A stretch of DNA of 55,630 nucleotides from CAZUDO01 sp964618895 (GCA_964618895.1 CAZUDO010000039.1:1-55630), one strand, 5' to 3'; counted from the first letter of the stretch, positions 19,050 through 31,688 are shown. Program-made: numbers and translations. Notes: a model not told the origin generated them from the sequence alone.

Positions 19050-19744
19050 TGGACACCGCTGCGCGAGCGGCCCTCGAGGCCGACCTGCAGCATCGCTTCG
19101 TCCGTCCTGAGCGGCTCGGGGTGGCACTGACCCATCGCTCCCTCGGAACCGCCGAGGAGAACAACGAGACGCTCGAGTTCCTGGGCGACGCCGTCCTGGC
19201 GCTGGCCATGTCGGACTTGCTGATGGAACAGTTCCCCGACGCCCGCGAGGGTGACTTGTCGAAAATCCGGGCATCGCTGGTGAATGCGGAGGTGTTGGCA
19301 CGCAAGGCACGCCAGCTCGACCTCGGGCGCTGGCTCCGCCTTGGTCGCGGGGAGGAGAAGAGCGGCGGGCGTCACAAGACGTCGATCCTGGCAGCGGGTT
19401 ACGAGGCGCTGCTCGGTGCGGTGTACCTGGACGCGGGCTACGAGGCGGCCCGCCAGGTCGTGGCGCGGCACTTCGCGGCCGACGTTGAAGAGCACCTCAC
19501 GGTCGGATTGCGGGACTACAAGACCCAGCTCCAGGAGATCACCCAACGCGTCTTTCGCGAGCCCCCGGCCTACACGCTCGTGGAGGAGACCGGTCCGGAT
19601 CACGACAAGCATTTCGTGTCGGAGATCGCGATCGCCGGGCGGACGTGGGGCCGTGGCGCCGGGCGCAGCAAGAAGGTGGCCGAGCAGGGGGCTGCCCGGG
19701 AGGCCTTGGCGGCAGTCCGGTCTGCTCATCCCGAGGCGCTATGA
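19049..19744 (+). CDS. rnc: Ribonuclease III
   Basis: RNase III cleaves double-stranded RNA, including rRNA precursors. The 231-residue product has the signature NETLEFLGDAVL, downstream acidic active-site residues (E and D in YEALLGAVYLD), and a C-terminal dsRNA-binding domain starting at DYKTQLQE and ending near SKKVAEQGAAREAL. Start and stop overlap the flanking frames by one and four bases. era, the normal neighbour, is displaced by the sedolisin gene. Confidence 0.96.
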   Translation: MDTAARAALEADLQHRFVRPERLGVALTHRSLGTAEENNETLEFLGDAVLALAMSDLLMEQFPDAREGDLSKIRASLVNAEVLARKARQLDLGRWLRLGRGEEKSGGRHKTSILAAGYEALLGAVYLDAGYEAARQVVARHFAADVEEHLTVGLRDYKTQLQEITQRVFREPPAYTLVEETGPDHDKHFVSEIAIAGRTWGRGAGRSKKVAEQGAAREALAAVRSAHPEAL

Positions 19745-21972
19745 ACCGGCCCGGACCGCCGGAGCGAACGCCTCGGCGTCGGGCCGCGTGGATGGCGCTC
19801 CTCCTGCTTGTGGGCGGGAGTCGTACCGCGGCGGAGCCTCTGCAGACGCTCTCTGGGTCGGTACCGCGCCTGCTGCGGCGCATGACCGTCGTCGCCTCCG
19901 CACCGGACGATCTCCCGCTCCCCCACGTGACGGTGCTTCTCGGGATACGGCATCGGGCGGCGTTGGAAGCGCTGCTCGCCGCGCAACAGGACCCGCGCTC
20001 GCCGCACTTTCTGCGCTGGCTCGACAACCTCGAGCTCGCGGATCGCTTCGGGCCCACACGCACCGAGTACGAGCGTGTGCGATCCTGGTTCGTGACCCGA
20101 GGGTTTCGGGTGATCCAGGACTCCCCGCTGCGTCTCGCCATCGTGGTCGCCGGAACCGCCGGAGACGTCCGCACGGCGCTCGGTACGTCGATCGTTCGCC
20201 TGCACCACCGGGGTCGGCTGTACCGGGGGCCGGCGGGGGATCCGGCGCTTCCCACGAGCGTCGCAGCCTCCGTACGCGGGGTGTTGGGACTCGACGACCT
20301 GCCGCGCTTCCGGCCCCTCGTACGCCTTGATGGCGGGCTGCTGGCACTCGCGCCTACCGACTTCGCCTCGGCATATGCGGTCTCGCCCCTCCATGCGGCC
20401 GGACTCACCGGCGTCGGGCATTCCGTGGCCGTAGTGGCACGGAGCAACTTCGCGGATCGCGATGTTGCCCTGTTCGCCGAGCGCTTCTTGCCGACCCCGG
20501 GCATCGTGCCGCAGCGGAGATTGGTCGGGGAGGATCCAGGCATCTCCCGCGACCTCGCGGAGGAGATCGAGGTTCTGATCGACACCCAATGGGCGAGCGC
20601 GCTCGCCCCCGGGGCGCAGGTCAACGTCGTCATCAGCTCGCCGGAAGGCGACATCCCGGAGTCCCTCGCACAAGCCGTATACCGTCGTGAGGGAGACGTG
20701 ATCTCGATCAGCTTCGGACTGTGCGAGCCCGCTGCCCCCACGCTACTGACCGAGCTCTTCGACGCCTTCTACGCCTTGGCCAACGCCAAGGGGCAGACGG
20801 TCGTCGTGGCAGCCGGCGATAGCGGGGGAACGGAATGCGCACCGGCGGATCGTCGCCGGGCGGCGGTCAACCTGCTGGCGTCCTCCCCCCACGCGGTGGC
20901 GGTGGGTGGGACCAGCTTCCTGCTCGCGGCCGACGGGACACCCAGCAGACCGCTGACGGAGCAGGTCTGGAACGACGCCTACGGGGCAGGCGGGGGAGGG
21001 GACAGCGAGATATTCGCCCGACCTCGCTATCAGCTGTCCGCTGGACTCCCCCTCTCGGGAGGCCGAAGAGCGCTGCCGGATCTGTCACTCGCCGGGAGCC
21101 CTCGTACCCCGGGGTACGTGATCGTGGAGGGCGGCCAGAACCGGGTCGTCGGGGGCACGAGTGTCGGGGCCCCGGCGCTCGCAAGCATTCTGATGCTCGC
21201 CAACGAGCACCTGCGCCAGCGAACCGGCACGTCGGGCCTCGGTCAGCTCGTCCCGCAGATATACCGCCTTGGGAGCGAACAGGCGCGCGGTCTGCGTCCG
21301 TCGGTCTTTCGTGACGTGACCATCGGCAGCAACGCGTTGCCCGGAGGCGTCGGGTTCGAGGCCGGGCCGGGATTCGACCGCGCCTCGGGCTGGGGCACTC
21401 CGCTGGCCGACGCGTTCGTCGCGGCGCTGGATGGTCCACGGCGCTGCGAGCCGGCAACGGACTGTCTCGTTCCTGCGCGCCGTTCGCGCCGCCACGCCTG
21501 CCATGGGGAATGGTTGGTCGAGCACGACCGCCTCGCGGTCCGCGGCGGACTCCCGCGTGTCCACCAGGACTGTCGGGACGGGGATCCGGCATGCGATACG
21601 GATGGACAGAAGAACGGCACGTGCACGGTCAACGTCGCCCTGTGCGTGAACGTCTTCGATGCTCGCCCCGCACTCGTCGACCAGCAAGGGCTCCCGGTGT
21701 GCCAAGCGGGAAGGATCCGCCGGGTTCGTATCCTCGGGCCGCGCCGTCGCAGTCGGCAGCCCCAGGCCAGCGACAACCGGAAGGCCCTCAAACGCGCGGC
21801 CGCAGCGCTTCCCATCCCCGGAATGTTGCGCGGGGCATGCACGGCCACGGTGCCGGTCGTCATTCCGGTACGGCAGGACGGGACATCGTCAGGCATGCGC
21901 TTTCGGGCGCGCGTCGAGCGACCGCGAGGGCGCACCGACGCACGGCTGGTACTGCGCTGCCTGGCAGCATAA
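19741..21972 (+). CDS. Secreted sedolisin-type serine-carboxyl peptidase (S53) with Cys-rich tail
   Basis: The 743-residue product starts at ATG 19741 (ATGA overlap with rnc). It has a basic N-terminus and hydrophobic signal segment (about 16-30), then a pro-kumamolisin activation domain (about 45-190). The catalytic domain carries the E-x3-D pair E277/D281, the oxyanion aspartate D360 in AAGDSGG, and nucleophile S474 in GGTSVGAP. The calcium-site segment FRDVTIGSN plus a Gly-rich stretch follows (about 523-553), so the enzyme looks intact. Sedolisins are acid-active endopeptidases made as secreted zymogens. After about residue 568 there is an extra Cys-rich tail with a DGDPACDTDG motif. Placement inside an RNA-processing operon, 10 bases before era, is unusual. 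Confidence 0.92.
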   Translation: MNRPGPPERTPRRRAAWMALLLLVGGSRTAAEPLQTLSGSVPRLLRRMTVVASAPDDLPLPHVTVLLGIRHRAALEALLAAQQDPRSPHFLRWLDNLELADRFGPTRTEYERVRSWFVTRGFRVIQDSPLRLAIVVAGTAGDVRTALGTSIVRLHHRGRLYRGPAGDPALPTSVAASVRGVLGLDDLPRFRPLVRLDGGLLALAPTDFASAYAVSPLHAAGLTGVGHSVAVVARSNFADRDVALFAERFLPTPGIVPQRRLVGEDPGISRDLAEEIEVLIDTQWASALAPGAQVNVVISSPEGDIPESLAQAVYRREGDVISISFGLCEPAAPTLLTELFDAFYALANAKGQTVVVAAGDSGGTECAPADRRRAAVNLLASSPHAVAVGGTSFLLAADGTPSRPLTEQVWNDAYGAGGGGDSEIFARPRYQLSAGLPLSGGRRALPDLSLAGSPRTPGYVIVEGGQNRVVGGTSVGAPALASILMLANEHLRQRTGTSGLGQLVPQIYRLGSEQARGLRPSVFRDVTIGSNALPGGVGFEAGPGFDRASGWGTPLADAFVAALDGPRRCEPATDCLVPARRSRRHACHGEWLVEHDRLAVRGGLPRVHQDCRDGDPACDTDGQKNGTCTVNVALCVNVFDARPALVDQQGLPVCQAGRIRRVRILGPRRRSRQPQASDNRKALKRAAAALPIPGMLRGACTATVPVVIPVRQDGTSSGMRFRARVERPRGRTDARLVLRCLAA

Positions 21973-21982
21973 GACAGGGCGC

Positions 21983-22864
21983 GTGCATCGTTCGGGGTAC
22001 GTGGCCATCGTGGGGAGGCCGAACGTCGGCAAGTCGACGCTCCTCAACGCGCTCGTCGGCACCAAGGTGGCCATCGTCACCCCCAAACCGCAGACCACCC
22101 GCACCCGGATCGTTGGCATCCGGACGCTCCCGGAGGCCCAGGCGGTCTTCCTCGACACGCCGGGCATTCACGAAGCCCGCTCCTCTTTCAACCGGCGCAT
22201 GGTCGAGGTGGCGCGCGAGGCGTTGCATGAGGCTGACGTCGTGTGCTGGCTGATCGACGCCGCCGCCGGCATCCTCCGGGTCGATCGTGAGATCGGCGCG
22301 ACCCTGACCGCCCAGCAGCGTCCCACGATCGTCGTCCTCAACAAGTGCGATCGGGTTCCTCGCCTCGCACTGCTCCCGCAGATGGCGGCCCTGGCTGCGT
22401 TGGTACCAGGTCGTGAGATCATCCCGGCCAGTGCCCGTGACGGGGAGAACGTCGCCACGGTCCTCGCCGCGGTCGCGACCGCGTTGCCGGTCGGGCCAGC
22501 GCTCTACCCCGAAGACGACTACACCACCCAGAGCGAGCGGTTCCTGGTGGAAGAATGCGTACGCGAGCAGCTGTTCCTGCAAACGGAGGAGGAGGTGCCC
22601 TACGGGACCGCGGTCATCGTCGACTCGTTCAAGGCCGACCCCGGGCGCGATCTGGTCGTCGTCCAGGCGACCATCCTGGTCGACCGTCCGAGCCATAAGG
22701 GGATCGTCATCGGGGCCGGCGGCCAACGCCTCAAGGAGATCGGTCGGCAGGCACGGCTCGCCCTCGAACCCGTACTCGGCGCTCGGCTCTTCCTCGAGCT
22801 ACACGTTCGCGTCGAGTCCGGGTGGGCAGAGAATCCGCACCGACTCCGGGAGCTGGGTCTGTGA
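21983..22864 (+). CDS. era: Ribosome-assembly GTPase Era
   Basis: Era binds the 3' end of 16S rRNA during 30S maturation. The 293-residue product has G1 GRPNVGKS, the switch segment TTRTRIVG, G3 DTPG, G4 NKCD, and a C-terminal KH domain with IVIGAGGQRLKEIGRQAR. GTG 21983 yields the typical short N-terminus before GYVAIVGRP. It lies 10 bases after the sedolisin stop and overlaps the GTGA at the beginning of der. Confidence 0.96.
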   Translation: MHRSGYVAIVGRPNVGKSTLLNALVGTKVAIVTPKPQTTRTRIVGIRTLPEAQAVFLDTPGIHEARSSFNRRMVEVAREALHEADVVCWLIDAAAGILRVDREIGATLTAQQRPTIVVLNKCDRVPRLALLPQMAALAALVPGREIIPASARDGENVATVLAAVATALPVGPALYPEDDYTTQSERFLVEECVREQLFLQTEEEVPYGTAVIVDSFKADPGRDLVVVQATILVDRPSHKGIVIGAGGQRLKEIGRQARLALEPVLGARLFLELHVRVESGWAENPHRLRELGL

Positions 22865-22911
22865 GCAGCCTGACGACAGCTGCGCGCCCGGACCCTCTCC
22901 CGACGCGACGG

Positions 22912-24333
22912 ATGCCCGTAGTCACGATCGTCGGCCGCCCGAACGTCGGCAAGTCGACGCTCTTCAATCGCCTCGTACGCACTCGCCGGGCAATCGTGGA
23001 CGACATGCCCGGCGTCACCCGCGACCGCATCACCGCGCGCGCGACCCACCGCGGGCACGTGTTCACGTGTGTCGACACCGGCGGCTTCAGCGCCGAGCCT
23101 CCACGGAACACCCCCGCGCTCACGACGCACGTACGGGCGCAGATGTTGGCGGCGATCGACATGGCCGATTGCGTGATCTGCGTCTTCGACGGACGCACGG
23201 GGCTGGTGCCCGAGGATCGCGACACGGTCGATCTCTTGCGACGGTGCGGCCGCCCGGTCGTGTTCGCGGTCAACAAGCTCGACACCGGTAGCCACGAACA
23301 CTGGCGTCACGAGTTCCACGCCGCCGGTATCCCCGACGTGCTCGCTATCTCGGCGGCCCACGCGCGCGGGCTCGATACGCTCCTGGACGCCGTGGTGACG
23401 ACGTTCCCCACGCCGGACGAGACCACGGGCGAGATGGCGGCGGGGGAGGGCGCACTGCGCCTTGCGCTCATCGGTCGACCGAACGTCGGGAAATCGTCGC
23501 TCCTGAACCGTCTGCTCGGCGAGGAGCGGGCAATCGTCGCCGCAGAGGCTGGAACGACACGCGACCCGGTCGACACTCCCCTCACCGTCGCCGGGCGTCC
23601 GTACATCCTGATCGACACCGCCGGCATCCGCCGTCGCGGTCGTGTGCACGAGCCACTCGAGCGTCACGGGGCGGTGCGCGCGCTCGGCATGCTCGAGCGT
23701 TCCGACCTCGTCCTCTTTGTTCTCGACGCCACGGAGGGTATGACCGACCAGGATGCACGGCTCGTGGGGCGGGCGTGGGCAGCCGGCCGCGGCGTGCTCC
23801 TGCTGGCCAACAAGTGGGACCTGGTGTCGGCGGGGCAGCGCGCCGGGAAGCACTTTCGCGAGCGCGTTGCCTCGGGCACCCCGGCGTTCGCCGAGCTCCC
23901 GCTGCTGTGCGTATCGGCGCACACTGGCGAGGGCCTGGGCGATCTTTTTCCGATGGTCACCCGCGTCGCCCGTGCCTACGACGCGTCGCTACCGACTCCG
24001 AAGCTCAACCGTGTCCTGCGTGCGGCCGTGGCCGCCCATCCGCCTCCCAACAGCAGTCCCGGGCGTGCCCCGCGGCTCCTGTATGCCACCCAAACCGGAA
24101 AGCGTCCCCCCACGGTGACGGTGTTCGCGGGTGGGCCGGCCCCGGAGCTGCCGCCATCGTATGCGCGCTACCTGACCAACCGGATTGCCCACACCTTCGG
24201 CGTCGTCGGGGTGCCACTCCGGCTGCTCGTCCGCCCCGCGCGGCAGGGGGGCAACGCACCCCGTGGTCGCCGTACCGCGGCTCGACGTATCTCGCCGCCG
24301 ACCGGTGGAGGGAAGCGATCTCCGCGTCGGTGA
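22912..24333 (+). CDS. der: Ribosome-assembly GTPase Der (EngA)
   Basis: Der is the double-GTPase needed for 50S assembly. The product has two complete G domains, each with a GRPNVGKS P-loop (about residues 8-15 and 188-195) and NKLD/NKWD motifs, then a KH-like domain. It ends in a basic tail rich in Arg and Gly. ATG 22912 matches the conserved beginning MPVVTIVGRPNVGKS. A GTG at 22861 overlapping the era stop would add 17 residues and gives the coupling seen elsewhere, so it cannot be excluded. It is the last gene of the long operon. Confidence 0.95.
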   Translation: MPVVTIVGRPNVGKSTLFNRLVRTRRAIVDDMPGVTRDRITARATHRGHVFTCVDTGGFSAEPPRNTPALTTHVRAQMLAAIDMADCVICVFDGRTGLVPEDRDTVDLLRRCGRPVVFAVNKLDTGSHEHWRHEFHAAGIPDVLAISAAHARGLDTLLDAVVTTFPTPDETTGEMAAGEGALRLALIGRPNVGKSSLLNRLLGEERAIVAAEAGTTRDPVDTPLTVAGRPYILIDTAGIRRRGRVHEPLERHGAVRALGMLERSDLVLFVLDATEGMTDQDARLVGRAWAAGRGVLLLANKWDLVSAGQRAGKHFRERVASGTPAFAELPLLCVSAHTGEGLGDLFPMVTRVARAYDASLPTPKLNRVLRAAVAAHPPPNSSPGRAPRLLYATQTGKRPPTVTVFAGGPAPELPPSYARYLTNRIAHTFGVVGVPLRLLVRPARQGGNAPRGRRTAARRISPPTGGGKRSPRR

Positions 24334-24425
24334 CCGCCCGAACCCCCGCGCCGGGCGTCCCAGGCGAGACACCCGTCCTCGATCTCGATGTGATCACGAT
24401 CTCCCCGCGTACCACCCCCTGGCCT

Positions 24426-24453
24426 TGTTCCAGGAATCGCCAGCTGCTAAAAA
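24426..24453 (+). promoter_or_regulatory. Candidate guaBA promoter
   Basis: TTGTTC (24426-24431), 16 bases, then TAAAAA (24448-24453), in the 225-base gap between der and guaB. It is the only AT-rich patch in the gap. Transcription from it would place the following hairpin in the 5' leader. Confidence 0.35.
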
Positions 24454-24470
24454 TCCCCATGGCGCACACG

Positions 24471-24504
24471 AAGGGGTCCATCCGATGCACCGGGTGGGCC
24501 CCTT
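24471..24504 (+). other. Strong leader hairpin upstream of guaB
   Basis: The arms 24471-24482 (aaggggtccatc) and 24493-24504 (ggtgggcccctt) pair over 12 positions, two of them G-T, around a 10-base loop. There is no T-tract behind it. It could be the end of the der transcript or an element in the guaBA leader. It does not resemble a purine riboswitch that I can recognise. Confidence 0.45.
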
Positions 24505-24558
24505 CCTGTCTATGCTCCCGGCGGGTGATACGCCCGCACCGGTCGAGCGGGAGGAAAG

Positions 24559-26034
24559 ATGCTGCCCACCGAGCTGCGTGAAGGGCTCACATTCGACGAC
24601 GTGCTTCTGGTGCCGGCCGCGTCGTCCATCCTGCCGCGCGACACCGACGTCTCGACCCCGCTCACGCGCTCGATCACTCTCAATATCCCGCTGCTGTCCG
24701 CCGCCATGGACACCGTCACCGAGGCTCGGACAGCCATCGCCCTCGCACAGGAGGGAGGCCTCGGAGTAATCCATCGGAACCTCCCCGTTCCCGAACAGGG
24801 CCTCGAGGTCGAGAAGGTCAAGAAATCCGAGAGCGGCATGATCGTCGATCCGGTCACCGTCCACCCCGAACAGCCGATCGCGGAAGCCCTGGCCATCATG
24901 CAGCAGTACCGCATCTCGGGCCTGCCCGTGACGCGCAACGGCGTGCTGGTGGGCATCCTCACCAATCGCGACCTCCGCTTCGAGAAGCGGCTCGACCGCA
25001 CGGTCAGCGAGGTAATGACGCGTGAGAAGCTGGTGACCGCACGCCCCGGCACGACCTTGGACGAGGCCAAGGAGATCCTGCACCGCTACCGCATCGAAAA
25101 GCTGCCGGTCGTCGACGAACACGATCGCCTGCGCGGCCTCATCACGGTGAAGGACATCGAGAAGGCCATTCGTTACCCCTATGCCGCCAAGGACGACTTG
25201 GGGCGCCTGCGAGTGGGGGCCGCCATCGGAACGGGGCCGGATCGTGAGGAGCGCGCCGAAGTGCTGGTGCGGGCGGGCGCCGACGTGCTCGTGGTGGACA
25301 CCGCGCACGGACACGCGGCCGCCGTGCTCGAGACGGTACAGGCCATCAAGGGGGCATTCCCCAAGATCGAGGTGATCGCTGGCAACGTCGCCACCGCCGA
25401 GGGCGCGGTAGCGCTCGTCAAAGCCGGGGCCGACGCCATCAAAGTGGGCATGGGCCCGGCGTCGATCTGCACCACCCGGGTGGTCTCGGGCGTCGGGATG
25501 CCACAGCTCACGGCGATCGCCGATGCGGCCGGGCCCTGTGAGCGCGCCGGTGTGCCCATCATCGCCGATGGTGGGATCAAGTTCTCTGGCGACGTCGTCA
25601 AGGCGCTCGCGGCCGGCGCCCACACCATCATGATCGGGGGCCTCTTCGCCGGCACCGAAGAAAGTCCCGGGGAGACGATTCTCTACCAAGGCCGCACCTA
25701 CAAGCTCTACCGGGGCATGGGCTCGCTGGAAGCGATGCGCGAGCGTGAGGGCAGCCGCAATCGCTACTTCCAGGACGAAGAAGGGGCGGAGCTCGGCATG
25801 AAACTCGTCCCGGAAGGCATCGAGGGCCGGGTGCCGTACAAGGGGGCGCTCTCGTTCATCGTCCAGCAGCTCGTCGGTGGCCTGCGGGCCGGCATGGGCT
25901 ATCTCGGAACGCGCACGCTGCCGGACCTGCGCCGCGAGGCCCGCTTCGTCCGGGTCACCGCCGCCGGGCTTCGCGAGAGCCATGTGCACGACGTATACAT
26001 CACCAAGGAAGCTCCCAACTATCGGCTCGAGTAG
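24559..26034 (+). CDS. guaB: IMP dehydrogenase
   Basis: GuaB oxidises IMP to XMP, the committed step to GMP. The 491-residue product has the N-terminal LTFDDVLLVP strand, a pair of CBS domains (about 95-205) inserted in the barrel, the catalytic loop GPASICTTR, and the flap YRGMGSLEAM. A good ribosome-binding site (GGGAGGAAAG) lies just before ATG 24559. guaA follows after 24 bases. Confidence 0.97.
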   Translation: MLPTELREGLTFDDVLLVPAASSILPRDTDVSTPLTRSITLNIPLLSAAMDTVTEARTAIALAQEGGLGVIHRNLPVPEQGLEVEKVKKSESGMIVDPVTVHPEQPIAEALAIMQQYRISGLPVTRNGVLVGILTNRDLRFEKRLDRTVSEVMTREKLVTARPGTTLDEAKEILHRYRIEKLPVVDEHDRLRGLITVKDIEKAIRYPYAAKDDLGRLRVGAAIGTGPDREERAEVLVRAGADVLVVDTAHGHAAAVLETVQAIKGAFPKIEVIAGNVATAEGAVALVKAGADAIKVGMGPASICTTRVVSGVGMPQLTAIADAAGPCERAGVPIIADGGIKFSGDVVKALAAGAHTIMIGGLFAGTEESPGETILYQGRTYKLYRGMGSLEAMREREGSRNRYFQDEEGAELGMKLVPEGIEGRVPYKGALSFIVQQLVGGLRAGMGYLGTRTLPDLRREARFVRVTAAGLRESHVHDVYITKEAPNYRLE

Positions 26035-26058
26035 CCGCGCCACGGGAGCATCCTGCTG

Positions 26059-27597
26059 ATGATTCTGATCCTCGACTTCGGTTCGCAGTACACGCAGCTC
26101 ATCGCACGCCGCGTGCGCGAGCTGCAGGTGTACTGCGAGATCCATCCCTTCGATCTACCGCTGGACAGCATCAGGCGGCTCGCCCCCGAAGGCATCATCC
26201 TCTCCGGTGGCCCGGCGAGCGTCTACGATCCCGACGCACCACGGCCGAGCCCGGCCGTACTGGACGTCCTGCGCACCGGCACTCCGCCCGTGCTCGGCAT
26301 CTGCTACGGTATGGGGATACTGAGCCAGGCGTTCGGCGGTGAGATCGCCCGCGCCAGCCGGAAGGAGTACGGCCCGGCGGACATCCGGATCGTCCGGATG
26401 GACCCGCTGCTCGCCCTCGGGGGACGCTCCACCCGCGTCTGGATGAGCCATGGCGACCAGATGGCGACGGTTCCGTCCGACTTCGAGACGCTGGCCGCGA
26501 GCGACAACTCACCATATGCGGCCTTCCGCCATCGTACCCTCCCCATATACGGCGTGCAGTTCCATCCAGAAGTGACCCACACGGTCGATGGTCGGGACAT
26601 TCTGCGCAACTTCGTGATCCGCGTCTGCAACGCCCGCACCGACTGGACCATGGAGAGTTATGTCGACGCCATCGTGCCCCGCATCCGGGCGCGCGTCGGT
26701 CCTCGTCGGGTCCTCTGTGGGCTCTCCGGCGGGGTCGACTCTACAGTCACCGCAGCGCTGGTGCACCGGGCGATCGGCGAGCGCCTGACGTGTATTTTCG
26801 TCGACAACGGCCTGTTGCGTACCGGCGAGGTCGAGCAGGTCATGGCGCTTTTCCGCGAGCGGATGGATATCGACGTGCGCCACGTCGACGCCGCAGCCCG
26901 GTTCGTCAAGAACCTCCACGATGTCGAAGACCCGGAACGCAAGCGCCGCATCATCGGGCTGACGTTCATCGAGGTCTTCGAGGAGGCCGCACGCGTCATC
27001 CCCGACGCCGGGTTCCTGGCGCAGGGAACACTCTATCCGGACGTGATCGAATCCGTCTCGGTCCGCGGGCCGTCGGCGACCATCAAGAGCCATCACAACG
27101 TCGGCGGCCTCCCCGAACGGATGCGCCTGGAGCTCCTCGAGCCGCTGCGCGAGCTGTTCAAGGATGAGGTCCGCGAACTCGGCCGCATACTCGGCGTGCC
27201 GGTGGAGATCATCGGTCGCCAGCCCTTCCCGGGCCCCGGGCTCGCCATCCGCATCATCGGCCCCGTGAACGAGCAGCGCCTGAAGATCGTCCGTGCCGCC
27301 GACACGATCGTCCAGGAAGAGGTGCTTCGCGCAGACCTCTACGACTCCCTGTGGCAGGCATTCGCCATCCTGCTGCCCGTGAAGACCGTGGGCGTCATGG
27401 GTGACGAACGTACATACGACAACGTGGTTGCCATCCGGGCCGTGCGCTCGACCGACGGCATGACCGCCGATTGGGCACGGCTCCCGGACGACCTCCTGGC
27501 ACACCTCTCGACCCGCATCATCAACGAGGTGCCGGGTGTCAACCGCGTCGTGTATGACATCTCGTCGAAGCCCCCGGCCACGATCGAGTGGGAGTGA
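26059..27597 (+). CDS. guaA: GMP synthase (glutamine-hydrolysing)
   Basis: GuaA aminates XMP to GMP. The 512-residue product has a class I glutamine amidotransferase domain, with the nucleophile in GICYGMG and His/Glu in VQFHPEVTHT. The ATP pyrophosphatase domain follows with SGGVDST (about residues 224-230) and the C-terminal dimerisation domain. Length and order are standard. It ends the guaBA unit, and the 590 bases after it hold no intact gene. Confidence 0.97.
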   Translation: MILILDFGSQYTQLIARRVRELQVYCEIHPFDLPLDSIRRLAPEGIILSGGPASVYDPDAPRPSPAVLDVLRTGTPPVLGICYGMGILSQAFGGEIARASRKEYGPADIRIVRMDPLLALGGRSTRVWMSHGDQMATVPSDFETLAASDNSPYAAFRHRTLPIYGVQFHPEVTHTVDGRDILRNFVIRVCNARTDWTMESYVDAIVPRIRARVGPRRVLCGLSGGVDSTVTAALVHRAIGERLTCIFVDNGLLRTGEVEQVMALFRERMDIDVRHVDAAARFVKNLHDVEDPERKRRIIGLTFIEVFEEAARVIPDAGFLAQGTLYPDVIESVSVRGPSATIKSHHNVGGLPERMRLELLEPLRELFKDEVRELGRILGVPVEIIGRQPFPGPGLAIRIIGPVNEQRLKIVRAADTIVQEEVLRADLYDSLWQAFAILLPVKTVGVMGDERTYDNVVAIRAVRSTDGMTADWARLPDDLLAHLSTRIINEVPGVNRVVYDISSKPPATIEWE

Positions 27598-27619
27598 ACA
27601 GCCGGCGCCGGGCAACGGG

Positions 27620-27961
27620 TCAGTTATAGCTGATGCAGGGATTGATCGCCGCCAAGCTGATGCCGCGCAGCGCCTGGTGGGCGAGCGCGAGGAGTTGGCT
27701 GACGCTGCTGGCGTTGTCCAGGACGCAGCTCGAGATGTGGAATACGCGCCCGCCCTTGCCACAGTGACAGGTCCCGGTGACCGAGAGATTGCCGAGGCCC
27801 GCCGGTGTTGCGCCGATCCGCGACAACTACCGGCTGGCGATGTTGACGGTGTCGCCGTACAGCCCCCACAGACTGCTGCCACCGCCAACGCAGGGCCGGA
27901 TGTCGCCGACGACCTGGCTGTTGTCCGGGAAGCGCCGATCGGTGTCGCACGCAGGGACGAT
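27620..27961 (-). pseudogene. Decayed fragment of a Cys-containing, probably secreted protein
   Basis: Read on the minus strand, one frame gives protein-like sequence on both sides of an in-frame TAG (27829-27827). Before it is a stretch beginning IVPACDTDRRFPDNS, and after it is LSRIGATPAG through TGTCHCGKGG to a TGA at 27622-27620. The first part is itself preceded by TGA, so there is no start codon. Regularly spaced cysteines suggest an exported protein. The family is not recognised. A sequencing error at the TAG is possible, but the missing 5' end argues for decay. Confidence 0.45.
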
Positions 27962-28079
27962 TCATCCGCGCGCCCATGGAATCGAGCTCCCGTGCATGAA
28001 CGCCCGTGCAACCGTGCATGACGAGAGGGTGAGGCGCGCCCGCGGCCGCGCCCCTAAGGCCACACGCCGACGGGGCTGT

Positions 28080-28106
28080 CCGGCAGAGTCGACACCGGCA
28101 GAGTCG
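28080..28106. repeat. 12-bp direct repeat just upstream of the dnaE promoter
   Basis: CCGGCAGAGTCG occurs at 28080-28091 and again at 28095-28106, a 15-base period, ending four bases before a candidate -35 box. This spacing is compatible with a two-subunit regulator site, or with a chance duplication. Confidence 0.5.
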
Positions 28107-28110
28107 CATG

Positions 28111-28140
28111 TTGACGCCCGCGTGGGTCGCACGGTACCGT
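28111..28140 (+). promoter_or_regulatory. Candidate dnaE promoter
   Basis: TTGACG (28111-28116), 18 bases, then TACCGT (28135-28140), 49 bases before the dnaE start. The -35 box matches consensus at five of six positions. Confidence 0.45.
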
Positions 28141-28188
28141 GCCACTCCGCGTCTCAGGAGGACGGAACGGGAGGAGGGGTCCGGGGCG

Positions 28189-31688
<3,500 letters not shown>

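Noticed and set aside
17011..19305. Minus-strand 764-codon frame across the cysteine desulfurase, mnmA and rnc genes
   Set aside because: It is opposite three well-identified genes and has Arg/Ser/Pro-rich shadow composition.
27827..27829. Stop-codon reassignment (TAG/TAA read as Gln)
   Set aside because: TAG ends guaB and TAA ends the sedolisin, rpsF and the zinc-ribbon gene in normal positions, so nonsense mutation or sequencing error is simpler.
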